NCBI GenBank assembly: GCA_937124525.1
Contig: CAKZLA010000378.1
Span: forward strand, 1-5,495
DNA length: 5,495 nucleotides
Direction of reading: 5' to 3'
Source of the DNA: an uncultured Desulfobacterium sp.
GTDB lineage: Bacteria > Desulfobacterota > Desulfobacteria > Desulfobacterales > Desulfobacteraceae
In this document: positions 5,494 to 5,495 of the stretch, one piece after another
How the letters are laid out: each line of letters starts with the position of its first letter
How positions within the stretch are numbered: the first letter of the stretch is position 1
Made by a program: the position numbers and the translations under genes
The notes under the pieces: model-generated
Databases searched by the model: none
The model's input: only the letters and a program-made list of their open reading frames with translations
What the model was told of the DNA's origin: nothing

Positions 5494-5495
5494 CG

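Noticed and set aside
1..5495. CRISPR array, tRNA or rRNA gene
   Set aside because: No regularly spaced direct repeats, cloverleaf-like segment or rRNA sequence was seen on either strand.

Overview
The window looks like an accessory, decaying stretch of an anaerobe's chromosome. The two best clues are a double-cubane/2-hydroxyacyl-CoA dehydratase family protein and a cysteine-rich ferredoxin-like protein of a type familiar from sulfate-reducing Desulfobacterota. That taxonomic guess is inference from gene content; no rRNA or other marker gene is present.

Left part (1-850): the 5' end of a hicA-like toxin gene runs off the left edge on the minus strand. It has a well-formed sigma70-type promoter, operator-like repeats and apparently no 5' leader. 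About 420 bases without a gene follow, holding a long imperfect hairpin. Next is a short plus-strand pseudogene (547-818). It carries the first ~60 and last ~35 codons of a YjiM/double-cubane family gene, with the middle missing and a one-base frameshift. An intact paralogue of the same family starts 50 bases later (869-2023).

Middle (2024-2822): a gene-free region of about 800 bases. It starts with a 113-bp inverted-repeat element only 9 bases after the stop codon. After an AT-rich gap comes a highly structured stretch that reads, on the minus strand, like the 5' half of a group II intron without its reverse transcriptase.

Right part (2823-5495), all on the minus strand: going leftward from the right edge there is the tail of an unidentified gene, a 364-residue multi-cluster Fe-S protein starting 9 bases after it, a 116-base gap with short GC-rich repeats, a metal-binding TIM-barrel (sugar-phosphate isomerase/epimerase-like) gene missing both ends, and an intact APH-type small-molecule kinase starting 14 bases after it. 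The barrel and kinase pair is visibly more AT-rich than the Fe-S gene and the dehydratase-family gene, which suggests an imported and then eroded pair.

The dehydratase-family protein and the Fe-S protein are both low-potential redox proteins, but they lie about 2.3 kb apart in convergent orientation, so the window does not show that they work together. No complete new multi-gene system is visible. The most informative signals are the internal-deletion pseudogene, the orphan intron-like RNA, the small inverted-repeat element and the truncated barrel joined to a kinase.
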